From Deltaproteobacteria bacterium (GTDB lineage: Bacteria; Myxococcota_C; UBA6777), in the NCBI GenBank assembly GCA_006226375.1, contig SBHC01000008.1, positions 62,001 to 126,000 on the forward strand: 64,000 nucleotides of DNA, read 5' to 3'. This document shows, in pieces, positions 8,419 to 17,589 of this stretch. The notes under the pieces are model-generated. The model was not told the origin of the DNA. It ran no database searches and worked only from the letters and a program-made list of their open reading frames with translations. A program made the translations under genes and the position numbers. Position 1 is the stretch's first letter; each line of letters begins with the position of its first letter.

Positions 8419-8515
8419 AAAGAAATGAAATCGCTCTTTACTTCTCCAAGTATCCGGGATAGACTGACCCATTAACCTTGAGTCAAAAAAGCTTCATGTA
8501 TAAAGGGGTTAAGGG

Positions 8516-10219
8516 ATGTATCGTTTCCACTATTTTTTGGTCCTAAGTTTCCTTGTCTTTCTAGTTTCGCTTCAAATGGCATGCAGTGAAGGCAAGAAAG
8601 AAGGAACTTGCAATCCAGCCTGTGCTTCTGATGAAGAGTGCGTAAACAACGCCTGTCAGAAAAAGCAATCAGGATGCAACCCTGCCTGTGCGACCGATGA
8701 AGCATGCGTAAACAACGCTTGTCAGAAAAAGCAAACGGAATGCAACCCTGCTTGCGCTACCGACGAAGAGTGTGTGAACAACACCTGTCAGAAAAAGCAA
8801 ACGGGTTGCAATCCTGCCTGCGCTTCCGATGAAGAGTGCGTAAACAACACCTGCCAGAAAAAGCAAACGGTATGTAACCCTGCCTGTGCTACCGACGAAG
8901 AGTGCGTAAACAACGCCTGTCAGAAAAAGCAGACGGGATGCAGCCCTGCCTGTGCCCCTGACGAAGAATGCGCAAACAACACTTGTCAGAAAAAGAAGGC
9001 CGAGTGCAATCCAGCTTGTACCTCCGAGCAAATATGCAGCGATGGTATCTGTCGAAAAAAGCCACCCAATGGAGTGGGTACAGTCTGCACAGATGCTTCC
9101 CCCTGTCCTTCAGGCTTGGAGTGTCATAAATCCAATAGGACCTCGTATTGTTTTGAGCGCTGCACCAAAGATGAGGATTGTAACTACAGTTATAGGAACA
9201 AGTGCTTAACCACCGGAACAGATCCTCAGGGGAATCCTCTCATGCTGTGTTTGCATGAGTCGGCCAGAGGTGAGGAGTGTGGCTTTGCAGGACCGCAACA
9301 AGCGTTCTGCAAGAAGGGCCAGACTCCTGAGCTGTATTGTGACGAAGGCACATCGAAGTGTGCAGAAGTCTGCCAAAACACTTCCCCACGTTGTCCGCCA
9401 GGCTATCTTTGTGGTGAAGGAGAAAAGTGCTATCAGAGCTGTGACCCTATGAAACCACAGTGTCCAGGGGGAGCTTTGTGTTTTCTCTTGGGGACAGGGG
9501 AAGGCATTTGCGCCAAAGGGAAGGCTGCATCGTTGAATGAGCCATGCGATCAGAAATTGGCCTGTGAGAAGCTTCCCTGTGATCAGACAGCGATCTGTGG
9601 AGCCGGACTTTATTGTTCGAGTGCTTTCAAGGTCTGCAGCCCCTTCTGCACGTATGCAAACTCCAAATGTCCGGCAGAGAACCCCGCCTGCGCTTTGAGA
9701 CACTCCAAGTGGGGCGTTTGTGTCAGAAGCCTAAGTGGAGTGAAGGAAGATTCAACGTGCCACACCAACGTAGATTGTGCATTTGGTCTGATCTGTTTTA
9801 GGCTGACTGGAAACATTGGGGTCTGCGCGCCCCTGTGTGACGAAAAGAACCCATGCAAGGCTGGAAAGACCTGCAAACAGACCAATGGTTCCCCCAAAGG
9901 CGTTGGCGCGTGTATGGGGGATATCACCGGCCCCAAAGAGCTGGGTGACAACTGTCATCACGATCCCAAAAAGGCCGCAACAGATGCCTGCAAAAAGGGT
10001 CTGACTTGTTTGGGTTTTGAAGGGGCTCCGAATGGTTTCTGCTCGGGTAGTTGTGATCACAACCCCTCCGTTTGCAACAAAGAGCGCGACGGCAAGACCA
10101 TGAGCTGTCAGCAGATAAATAGAGACGGCACCAAGATTTGCGTATTTACTTGCACAGACAAAGCAGACTGCCCTTCCGATACTGTCTGTGCCCAAGGGAT
10201 CTGCCACCCTAATTTTTAA
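8516..10219 (+). CDS. Cys-rich lipoprotein with seven tandem repeats
   Basis: The 567-residue protein has a signal peptide ending in LQMAC (lipobox), so it is a probable surface or periplasmic lipoprotein. Residues about 32-180 are seven units of 22 residues, consensus CNPAC-x3-EECVNN-x-CQKKQ, encoded by 66-bp repeats at 8609, 8675, 8741, 8807, 8873, 8939 and 9005. The rest has many CxxxxxC knots (CPSGLECHKS, CPPGYLCGEG, CPGGALC), like disulfide-rich extracellular modules. No enzymatic motif is seen. AAGGGG and AAGGG precede the ATG. It could be an adhesion or coat protein; the function is unknown. Confidence 0.8.
   Translation: MYRFHYFLVLSFLVFLVSLQMACSEGKKEGTCNPACASDEECVNNACQKKQSGCNPACATDEACVNNACQKKQTECNPACATDEECVNNTCQKKQTGCNPACASDEECVNNTCQKKQTVCNPACATDEECVNNACQKKQTGCSPACAPDEECANNTCQKKKAECNPACTSEQICSDGICRKKPPNGVGTVCTDASPCPSGLECHKSNRTSYCFERCTKDEDCNYSYRNKCLTTGTDPQGNPLMLCLHESARGEECGFAGPQQAFCKKGQTPELYCDEGTSKCAEVCQNTSPRCPPGYLCGEGEKCYQSCDPMKPQCPGGALCFLLGTGEGICAKGKAASLNEPCDQKLACEKLPCDQTAICGAGLYCSSAFKVCSPFCTYANSKCPAENPACALRHSKWGVCVRSLSGVKEDSTCHTNVDCAFGLICFRLTGNIGVCAPLCDEKNPCKAGKTCKQTNGSPKGVGACMGDITGPKELGDNCHHDPKKAATDACKKGLTCLGFEGAPNGFCSGSCDHNPSVCNKERDGKTMSCQQINRDGTKICVFTCTDKADCPSDTVCAQGICHPNF
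8609..9060 (+). repeat. Seven 66-bp in-frame tandem repeats
   Basis: Seven consecutive 66-bp units begin at the codon for the first Cys of each CNPAC motif. Several central units differ by few bases, while the last one (CNPACTSEQICSDGICRKK) has diverged. Expected to be recombination-prone. Confidence 0.9.
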
Positions 10220-10329
10220 GCTCCGCTCCTACTCATCGAACTCCCAAGCCCAAAAGAACGCATTGTCGCCCCAAACATAGCTTGTCCTTCGACTTCAGGC
10301 ATGGGACTGCTACGCCCTCAATCCCCGCT

Positions 10330-10887
10330 TCAAGTGAAGAACATGAGGTAAAGAAGAAACAAACCAAGCAACGCAAAAACAACAAAGTTAGTTGCTCGTA
10401 GCCTGATCTTGTTGGCCTCCGAGACAGCGAAGGATGCCCCATACAGCGCTGTACTCATCACCAGCAAAACAATCGGGATGGCCACCATCAACTCAGCAGA
10501 CTGCCAGCCCAGCAGAACGGTTGGATTCGACCCTTGGGGGCTTGGATTCCCTCCAAAGCTAAGGAGAAAGACGAAGGCGCCTTCCACCACAACAAGCAAC
10601 ACACTTGCGATGAGATAAGCGCCACCTCGAAACAGGTTCCCCATCGTCACAACAAAGGGAGCGGGAGGTTTGGAGTCATCGGGTTGCTCTTGCGAAGAGC
10701 GCTGACGGGACCACTGCTTCAACCTGTAGATGTAAAACCCGCACACAAACAAACCCAACACAATGAGAATAGCAGAATCACCCAAGCCAAGATGGCCATC
10801 CAACAGCGTATAATACCAAACAGCTACCCAAAGAAGCGCGGGAAGCGCAGTCAAGAAACGATAGAACCACGGCGAAATACGATTCAT
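10330..10887 (-). CDS. Integral membrane protein of unknown function
   Basis: About 185 residues with four likely transmembrane segments: LTALPALLWVAVWYYTLL, SAILIVLGLFVCGFYIY, AYLIASVLLVVVEGAFVFLL and AELMVAIPIVLLVMSTALYG, plus a C-terminal hydrophobic stretch. A hydrophilic Ser/Gln/Asp-rich loop follows the second. The ATG at 10887 has AGGGA at a workable distance; an ATG three codons upstream has it immediately adjacent. No family recognised. Confidence 0.55.
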   Translation of the reverse strand: MNRISPWFYRFLTALPALLWVAVWYYTLLDGHLGLGDSAILIVLGLFVCGFYIYRLKQWSRQRSSQEQPDDSKPPAPFVVTMGNLFRGGAYLIASVLLVVVEGAFVFLLSFGGNPSPQGSNPTVLLGWQSAELMVAIPIVLLVMSTALYGASFAVSEANKIRLRATNFVVFALLGLFLLYLMFFT

Positions 10888-11168
10888 ATCAAACATTCCC
10901 TGTGCTTAGAAGGTCTTGAGAATTAAGGCAAACAATACAGTGATGGGATACCAAGTAAAGGATGGTCAAACTCAAAAGAAGATTAGGCCAAGTCATGAAA
11001 GAACCAAGCCATGAAATTCATTTCTTAATATGGGGTTCCAACAATCAGTAGGATCATGATAGTCTGAATGCATCGAAACTGCTATCAGGAACAAGATCGC
11101 CTTCCATCCAGAAGAACCTCTGGCTCAAAAGGAGCGGAGGGCATGGAAAATGAGGGAGTATAGAGTCT

Positions 11169-12086
11169 ATGCCCGACAACCCATTCCAGTTCATCCTTGC
11201 CTTGGCCGCAACAATAGCAGGTCTTTTGCTACTACGACGCTACATGCCCCTGATTGTTGAGGCCATCACAAACCGTCATAAGGATGAAGATGAGTTTTGG
11301 CGAGGCCTACTAACGGGAGATGATCCAGGTGTTCCTATGTACTGGATGCGAAACGTATTCAACATAGTACGTTCCCCGCATCGTTGTAAGGTGTGCAATA
11401 TACCTTTCACAGGATTTGGCTCGCTGCCCTTTCAACTCATGTGGAGTGGACAGTCCAACCTGACCCCACATTTTTGCAAGAAGTGTGAGGACTTTGCCAA
11501 ACGTCATGTTGGCGGGGCTGAGGTCAATATGACGATGTTGTTTGTGGATGTCCGCGGCTCAACGGCCTTGGGCGAGACCATGAGCCCGAAAGAGTTTCGA
11601 GAGCTTCTCAATCGCTTCTACGAGGTCGCTACCGATGTTCTCACTGACAATGGTGCCTGGATTGACAAGTTTGTTGGGGATGAAGCCATAGGGTTGTTCA
11701 TCCCAGGTTTTGCAGGAAGTGAGCACCCATATCTCGCGCTCAAGTCGGCCAAAGCACTGCTGGAAGCCACAGGACACGGTTCAGCAGAGGGTCCTTGGAT
11801 TCCTCTCGGCGTTGGCATCAACACAGGTATGGTGTTCATGGGCACGGTCGGGTCGGGCAAAGTATCAGACATCACTGCCTTGGGTGACGAGATGAATGTA
11901 GCAGCGCGGCTTTCATCTCAAGCTGAGGTGGGTGAAATAGTGTTCAGCCTCAACACAAGACAATCGATTGGCGAAAAACACACATTGTTCATGGAAGAGT
12001 TACAACCAGAGGAAAGCGCAGTGGAACTCAAGGGAAAAAGCAAGCTTCAGACGATATTCACCTGCCGAATTCATAACAACACCTAG
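11169..12086 (+). CDS. Class III adenylate/guanylate cyclase with N-terminal TM and Cys4 cluster
   Basis: The 305-residue protein has an N-terminal membrane segment (about 8-24). Two CxxC pairs follow (Cys73/76 and Cys103/106), likely a zinc or metal-binding knuckle. A class III cyclase homology domain spans about 118-290. Asp127 in FVDVRG and Asp171 in VGDEAIG are the two metal ligands. Lys167 is the ATP-type base-selecting Lys, Asp234 the partner position, and Asn243 and Arg247 (MNVAARLS) the transition-state residues. All catalytic positions are present, so cAMP synthesis is likely. The gene stands alone and converges on the M19-like gene. Confidence 0.88.
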   Translation: MPDNPFQFILALAATIAGLLLLRRYMPLIVEAITNRHKDEDEFWRGLLTGDDPGVPMYWMRNVFNIVRSPHRCKVCNIPFTGFGSLPFQLMWSGQSNLTPHFCKKCEDFAKRHVGGAEVNMTMLFVDVRGSTALGETMSPKEFRELLNRFYEVATDVLTDNGAWIDKFVGDEAIGLFIPGFAGSEHPYLALKSAKALLEATGHGSAEGPWIPLGVGINTGMVFMGTVGSGKVSDITALGDEMNVAARLSSQAEVGEIVFSLNTRQSIGEKHTLFMEELQPEESAVELKGKSKLQTIFTCRIHNNT

Positions 12087-12108
12087 AGAGGAAACGTTCA
12101 GACATCTT

Positions 12109-14400
12109 CTATTTGGCAAGTTCTTTGGAGCGAGCTTCTGCTTTCTCCCACATCTGGATGTAAGCTTCTGCCGACCGGAAGAGCGGCTCCAGTTGCTTGT
12201 CAGAGACACCATCACGGCGAACGTCCTCGATCAATTCAGGCAACAATCCAATGTGAATCATCCCTTCTTGGTTGAAGTCGACCTTCCGCTCTCCCAGATT
12301 GGGCTGTGTAAACGTGACCTCCCCATCGTACGATTTGAAGGGGTAGGTGATGGGGTTGCCCTGCTCTCCGCTACATCGGGAGTTCTTTCCAAAACGAGGG
12401 CGAGGACCACCGGCCAGACCATTCAAGTCAAAGCTCAGCGCCTCAGCAGGGTACGCACCCTTTGACTTCGCCAAAGCGACATCGTCGGCCAGCCGTTTCC
12501 CCATAGCTCCTGGATTCTTTGGATCGCTGCAACGCCCCAAGCTGGTTCCAATCATGCCGCCAAGTGCATAGATACGACCGTCGTTGCTGTCGCCGTGAGT
12601 CTTCGTCGCAGGGTATTTGTTTTTCTCAAGCATCTTGAAGGCTTCACTCAACGAACGCTGAGGCAAATGTGCGATGTCCATCAGCATTCCCCGCTTCATC
12701 AGCTCGTTGATGAGGTGTCTTCCCAAATCGGTCAGGCCTGTCTTCTGACAGTACTTCCCTTTGAGAGCCGGAGCCTGGATATCGGAGAGGAAGGGAAGCA
12801 AGGTCCCAACTGGATCATCCACAAATGTGGACATATCGACAGGCGCTTTCGCCTGGTACGAGTCACGAGGTTTGTTCAACCCGCCAAACGTAACATCTCC
12901 CTTGTCAAAGGACGTTGAGATACCCTCACATTCCGTAATAAAGTTGGAGTAATGACCGCTGTTAATAAAGTTACCCAATTCAATGATGCCTCGGTGACCG
13001 TCCCCTGCTGAGAAACCGTTGTCAAACTTGTGGACAGGGAAGATCACACGAACGCCTCGTTTGTAGTACTGATCCAGCTTGGCGTTGACGGTTTCATTGG
13101 TGCAGGCCTTGAAGCCCTTGGGCGGAGTCAGAAAGCAGTCAAACAAATTGGAGATCTCAATTCCGAGAACGACGGCGAGCTTCCCTTGGTTAATCACTTC
13201 CCGCGCGGCCTTCGGGGTTGTAACAATCCGCAGCCATCCTTTCCCGGGACCTCCCGATTGGGCGTCGATGTATTTTTCAAGCGCATAGATGGAGTCAAGT
13301 GAATGATCCACGCTCACCATGTCGTTGCAGGAATACAACGGGAGCTGGGCGTTTAAGGCAATCGTAAGTTTGCACAACGCCGAATTCCCTGTAGCGTGTT
13401 GAACCAGCAGTCGCAGTCCACTGAGGTAGGCCCGCTCCAACCACTTGTAATACATGGTCTGGTGGGTGGCTCGACGCCATGAGTTCGGCCACTCGGTGAA
13501 TTTGGGATACCCTTCCGTATGGTGGTTGAAATCGGGAACTTCACCGTTAGTGACAATGGGCAATAGAGTGTTCAGGTCAAACTTCACGCTCTGATCGTAG
13601 AAGAAGCCTAGCAAGTCGTTTCGCCCTTCTGCACCGTGAGAGCGGGTGCAATCGGGCAAGGCGTGCTCAACACCCAAGCGGTGAAAAGGAGCCCCATGAA
13701 AAATGCCGCCACCGCCAAAGCCGGCGTTGGTCAGCATGTGGGAGTGGATCTCAGCGATTCCGAACACGGCGCCGTCTTCCCACTTGCGAGGTTTTACAGA
13801 ACCCGTCGCATCCAGGCTCATTTCAGGATAGCTGACACATCCCTCGACACGATGCAGTTTGATGAGCACCGCCTTCTCTTTGTCGCTGGTCAGGCCCGTT
13901 AAGGTTAAATAACGATCGGTTGCATAATGTTGAAGTTGCAGACGGTTGGAGTTTCGCGCAGAGATCTGAAAACGCCATTCCGCCGGTGACTTGTACTTTT
14001 CGTCAAGCTTATCCACAATGGAAGAGAGCTTCGCCAGCCTTGAGAACGTCCATTGTTCAGCGCTGCCACTCGCTGCAAAGTAGCGACGGTCTGTATCGTA
14101 CAGCAGATACATTCCAAGGTCCGAGGCGCGCAAATGAAAGCGCGTTGCAGTTTCAAGAGTTTCAGCCGAGAAGCTAAACTGGTCTTTGTTTTGCCCAGGA
14201 CCAATGTAGCGAACAACATCGGCACCATCCGAACCTTCGATCGCATAACAACCGTTGGCGTAGGAGTAGATGCTCGGCTGTGGATCTTCAGGAGTTTGAG
14301 GTTCACCACATCGGACCAACATGACCGCGAACAAAACAAAACTCAAAGGCCAGTAACGCACGAAAGTCGTGCGAAAACTCGAAGAAAAAGAAGTCGACAT
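12109..14400 (-). CDS. Lipoprotein, membrane dipeptidase (M19)-like amidohydrolase
   Basis: From the chosen ATG (AGAAGG upstream) the protein has 763 residues, with a signal peptide ending near MLVRC-GEP (probable lipidation). The N-terminal 150 residues contain LQLQHYATDRYLTL, resembling a ricin-type or fascin-like beta-trefoil. The remainder resembles peptidase M19: AEIHSHM provides a metal-binding HxH, RGMLMDIAHLPQRSLSEA matches the DxxH element, and KTHGDSND a further His. It is longer than typical dipeptidases (about 350-400 aa) owing to the N-terminal part and insertions. The substrate is unknown. Confidence 0.7.
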   Translation of the reverse strand: MSTSFSSSFRTTFVRYWPLSFVLFAVMLVRCGEPQTPEDPQPSIYSYANGCYAIEGSDGADVVRYIGPGQNKDQFSFSAETLETATRFHLRASDLGMYLLYDTDRRYFAASGSAEQWTFSRLAKLSSIVDKLDEKYKSPAEWRFQISARNSNRLQLQHYATDRYLTLTGLTSDKEKAVLIKLHRVEGCVSYPEMSLDATGSVKPRKWEDGAVFGIAEIHSHMLTNAGFGGGGIFHGAPFHRLGVEHALPDCTRSHGAEGRNDLLGFFYDQSVKFDLNTLLPIVTNGEVPDFNHHTEGYPKFTEWPNSWRRATHQTMYYKWLERAYLSGLRLLVQHATGNSALCKLTIALNAQLPLYSCNDMVSVDHSLDSIYALEKYIDAQSGGPGKGWLRIVTTPKAAREVINQGKLAVVLGIEISNLFDCFLTPPKGFKACTNETVNAKLDQYYKRGVRVIFPVHKFDNGFSAGDGHRGIIELGNFINSGHYSNFITECEGISTSFDKGDVTFGGLNKPRDSYQAKAPVDMSTFVDDPVGTLLPFLSDIQAPALKGKYCQKTGLTDLGRHLINELMKRGMLMDIAHLPQRSLSEAFKMLEKNKYPATKTHGDSNDGRIYALGGMIGTSLGRCSDPKNPGAMGKRLADDVALAKSKGAYPAEALSFDLNGLAGGPRPRFGKNSRCSGEQGNPITYPFKSYDGEVTFTQPNLGERKVDFNQEGMIHIGLLPELIEDVRRDGVSDKQLEPLFRSAEAYIQMWEKAEARSKELAK

Positions 14401-14698
14401 GATGATACCTTCTGATGATTGGAACAGCTTGGGTTCATTGGAAGGTCGGACTCTGCATGATCCGAACACTTTGAGACCTGGGCGTAAGCATACTTAAATT
14501 TCATCGTTGCAAAAGAACTTGTTTCACTTTCCTCGCATTGCATCACGACAAAAAGACAGACAATCCCCTTCTACTTCGGCATGATACAAAAGCTCAAACC
14601 ATGTGTCAAATCGTACAGGTATGCGAACATACGGAAGCATTTGACTTCAGAAAGGTTAAGGGTTTCTCTGCCACTCTCTGCGTTCAAACCCTCCTCGG
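14401..14698. other. Intergenic, 298 bp
   Basis: Between the start of the M19-like gene and the end of the HemF-like gene. No supported gene or clear regulatory site. Confidence 0.4.
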
Positions 14699-15760
14699 TC
14701 ACTTCGGCTCCATCACCACCTGATGATTCTTGACGGTGGGAGGCACCTTAAATCCTTTGGCGAGCAACGACTGGGTCTCAGGATACTCTTGGTAGTGCTG
14801 ACGCAAAACTTGTGCAAGCTTAACCCGCAAAGAGGAAGTAAGCTCCACCTGTGGCGTATCGGGGAGCGCATCCAGAAGGCTCTGCAGCAACGTCTGCTGC
14901 AAAGAAGGTAGCTTCGGCACCCAACTCTCTAGCAGAGGACGCTCCAACACACTCGGCAAGGAGCCAAGGATGCCTTGGTCGTTTTGGTCATGAACCAGGA
15001 TGCCCGACGTGGTTCCCCGGTCCAAGGTCAACACCTGAAACACATAGAGCGTATGATAATCGAGTTGTTTCTGGACCTGAGCTTCAGTCGGTTTCCCCAT
15101 CACCAACGCGTCTTCGACCAAGGTGAGGTAACACTGAATCACCTCATGCCCAAGGCTGTATGCAAGCTCCTGGTCAGCCTTAAAGTCCCCTGAGTTGTAT
15201 TGTTCGAGATACAAATGGGCAACCCCTCGATGGCGTCCTAACGCAGGGATGGAGAAATACTGGTCACCTTGCTCCAGTCCATGGGACAAAAGCTCCGAAT
15301 CATAACCTTGAAAGACAAGCTTCAATCGCTCCAAAAACGTCGAAGTGTGCTTCGGGATGGGATTGGATGGGTTGAGATCGGCCATCATCCTCCATCCAGA
15401 ACGGCCCGACTTCAGCTGAGTCCAAGAGATGTGCATGTGCAAGGAAGGAGCCAGCGGAGAAGCAGGATGGACAATGCAGGAAAGCGCTGTTGCAGAGCCC
15501 AAAGCCCTCTGGGGTTCGGATTCATAATGAACCGAAGAAAAGTTAAGCGATGCACGGTTCAGAAACGCATCTTGCGTACGCTGGAATCGCGTGCCTCCAC
15601 CGTTGTCACCATCGTTGCGCAGCCATGTCACTTGCTCAAAGTCATGGGAATTTGGGTCGATTCGAGTCAACCCTGCTCGAAACTCTTCCTGCAGTTGGGT
15701 TAAGCCTTGGAGAACCTCCTGGGCTTCATCGGACTGTGGGACCTGAAATGGAAAGCTCAC
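14699..15760 (-). CDS. Coproporphyrinogen III oxidase (HemF)-related protein
   Basis: The core fits oxygen-dependent coproporphyrinogen oxidase: WLRNDGDNGGGTRF, ASLNFSSVHYE, CIVHPASPLAPSLHMHISW, WRMMADLNPSNP and later GRHRGVAHLYLEQY. These occupy the places of GGGGxSR, VNVSVVHG, VIHPxNPxVPTVHANYRYF, GGGADLTP and RGIGGIFFDD. The spacing is conserved but several otherwise near-invariant residues differ, so this is a divergent branch. It probably decarboxylates coproporphyrinogen III in haem synthesis, but a changed substrate is possible. The start is uncertain: no ATG fits. GTG at 15760 leaves a normal divergent promoter space, whereas a TTG at 15892 would nearly abut the glucosidase start. Confidence 0.72.
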   Translation of the reverse strand: MSFPFQVPQSDEAQEVLQGLTQLQEEFRAGLTRIDPNSHDFEQVTWLRNDGDNGGGTRFQRTQDAFLNRASLNFSSVHYESEPQRALGSATALSCIVHPASPLAPSLHMHISWTQLKSGRSGWRMMADLNPSNPIPKHTSTFLERLKLVFQGYDSELLSHGLEQGDQYFSIPALGRHRGVAHLYLEQYNSGDFKADQELAYSLGHEVIQCYLTLVEDALVMGKPTEAQVQKQLDYHTLYVFQVLTLDRGTTSGILVHDQNDQGILGSLPSVLERPLLESWVPKLPSLQQTLLQSLLDALPDTPQVELTSSLRVKLAQVLRQHYQEYPETQSLLAKGFKVPPTVKNHQVVMEPK

Positions 15761-15915
15761 TGCACTACTCACCTGCTTGGAAAACGTTGAAAGAAGACCA
15801 CACAACGGAAACGCCGAAGACGATACACGAGTTTCCCTTGGATAGAAAGAGTGAGCAGGGTATACCTGTAGAACCTGAATCCATCCGCTCAACCCACAAC
15901 GCAGAGATAGAATCT

Positions 15916-17559
15916 ATGCCTGAACCCTCTGTTCCCTGGTGGAAACGAACCACCGTCTACCAGATCTACCCGCGCTCGTTCTACGACAGCAACGGCGATG
16001 GAATCGGAGACCTCCAAGGTATCATCGAAAAGCTCGACTACGTGAAAGAGCTAGGATTTGAGACGATCTGGTTCTCCCCGTTTACGATGAGTCCCCAGGC
16101 TGACTTTGGATACGATATCAGCGACTACCTCAGTATCGCCCCAGAGTACGGAACAATGGAGGAATGCGAGCGTCTCATTGAAGAAGTCCACGCACGCGAC
16201 ATGCGGATCGTGCTCGACATGGTCCTCAACCACACCTCCGACCAACATCCTTGGTTTCAAGAGTCACGCAGCAGCCGTGACAACCCCCGACGCGACTGGT
16301 ACATCTGGCGCGATGGGAGAGGTCCGAGAACACCTCCCAACAACTGGAAGGCGATGATCGGTGGCAGCGGCTGGCACAAGGATGACGCCACAGAACAATG
16401 GTATTGGGCGACCTTTCTTCCCTTCCAGCCCGACCTCAACTACCGAAACCCAGACGTCAAAGAAGCCATGTTTGGGATTGTCAGGCACTGGCTCAAACAG
16501 GGAGTGGATGGGTTTCGCCTAGACATCTTCAACGCCATCTACAAAGATGCTTCCTTCCAAAACAACCCTTTCAGTAGGCGACCGTTACCCTCCGAAGAGA
16601 ACCCAGACGGCTTCTTCCAGAAAAATGAAAACACGATAAACCACCCCGACACTTTTGCGTTTGCCAAGGAGCTGAGGCAGGTCGTCGATGAATTTGACGA
16701 TCCCGAACGGTTTGTCGTTGGTGAAGTGTTTGGCTCGACCGAGGATGTTCGGAGATACTGTGGTGACCAAGACGGCCTTCACATGGTCTTTCTCTTCAAA
16801 TCGCTGCAAACACCGTGTACCGCGAAAGGCTACTCAGCCTTAATCCAGGACTACGAACGACACTTTCCCGAACCTGCTATCCCCACGCTGGTGTTTGGAA
16901 ACCACGACCGACCCAGGCGGAGCAAGACCGAAGCCCAAGCCCGCTTGCAAGCGACCTTTCAACTCACAGCCCGTGGGGTCCCGTTTGTCTACTACGGGGA
17001 AGAGATTGGGATGCAGCACCGCCCCATTCCTCTCGCCCAAGCCAAAGACCCGATTGCAACCCAATACCGATGGGTGCCTCAATGGGTCGCCAACTGGATC
17101 ACCCGAAAAGGTATCTTGCTCAATCGCGATGAATGTCGCACTCCGATGCAATGGGACTCCTCCCAGAATGCGGGCTTTTCGGTAGAGACTCCCTGGCTTC
17201 CTGTGCATGAGGACTTCCCCAACCGCAATGTCCAGCAACAAGAAAAAGGTAACTCCCTGCTGAACTGCTACAAAGCCTTGTTGAAGCTCCTGAAGGAACA
17301 CCCCGTGTTGCAGTACGGAGCGATGGAATGGAAGCCCATCAACAAAGAACACCCGAAGGTGCTGCACTTCGTTCGTACATCAGCCGATCGAATGCAGAGC
17401 ATCGATGTGATGCTCAACTTTGGCAAACATGCTGTTCCATTAGCTCATGCATCAAAAACCAGGATATTGTTCAGCACACTTGCTCCAGAACAAGGAACGG
17501 TGGATGCTCCAAAACAGCTCGCTCCTTTCGAAGGGATCGTCCTCTATGTTTCGCACTAG
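15916..17559 (+). CDS. GH13 alpha-glucosidase (oligo-1,6-glucosidase-like)
   Basis: The 547-residue protein shows all GH13 landmarks: VYQIYPRSFYDSNGDGIGD near the N-terminus, DMVLNHTSDQH (Asp101), GFRLDIFNA with nucleophile Asp203, VVGEVFG with acid/base Glu270, and FGNHDRPR with Asp331. The length and motif order fit cytoplasmic alpha-glucosidase, oligo-1,6-glucosidase or trehalose-6-phosphate hydrolase; which one cannot be told. No signal peptide is seen from the chosen ATG. It is divergent from the HemF-like gene and is followed 30 bp later by a pseudouridine synthase gene. Confidence 0.85.
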   Translation: MPEPSVPWWKRTTVYQIYPRSFYDSNGDGIGDLQGIIEKLDYVKELGFETIWFSPFTMSPQADFGYDISDYLSIAPEYGTMEECERLIEEVHARDMRIVLDMVLNHTSDQHPWFQESRSSRDNPRRDWYIWRDGRGPRTPPNNWKAMIGGSGWHKDDATEQWYWATFLPFQPDLNYRNPDVKEAMFGIVRHWLKQGVDGFRLDIFNAIYKDASFQNNPFSRRPLPSEENPDGFFQKNENTINHPDTFAFAKELRQVVDEFDDPERFVVGEVFGSTEDVRRYCGDQDGLHMVFLFKSLQTPCTAKGYSALIQDYERHFPEPAIPTLVFGNHDRPRRSKTEAQARLQATFQLTARGVPFVYYGEEIGMQHRPIPLAQAKDPIATQYRWVPQWVANWITRKGILLNRDECRTPMQWDSSQNAGFSVETPWLPVHEDFPNRNVQQQEKGNSLLNCYKALLKLLKEHPVLQYGAMEWKPINKEHPKVLHFVRTSADRMQSIDVMLNFGKHAVPLAHASKTRILFSTLAPEQGTVDAPKQLAPFEGIVLYVSH

Positions 17560-17589
17560 CGTCAAACAAAAAACCCGAAACGAAAACGC

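Larger units (their letters stand above)
8116..8515. other. Intergenic, 400 bp, with repeats before the Cys-rich lipoprotein gene
   Basis: No gene is visible. The region contains two 11-bp direct repeats (8293-8303, 8316-8326) and a run of ten C (8409-8418), listed separately. Confidence 0.5.

Noticed and set aside
8609-9060. Regular 66-bp repeats as a CRISPR array
   Set aside because: The repeats are contiguous, without unique spacers, and lie in frame within a lipoprotein gene.
15550-15915. N-terminal extension of the glucosidase frame
   Set aside because: The extension overlaps the HemF-like gene on the other strand and has no family similarity; GH13 homology starts near the ATG at 15916.
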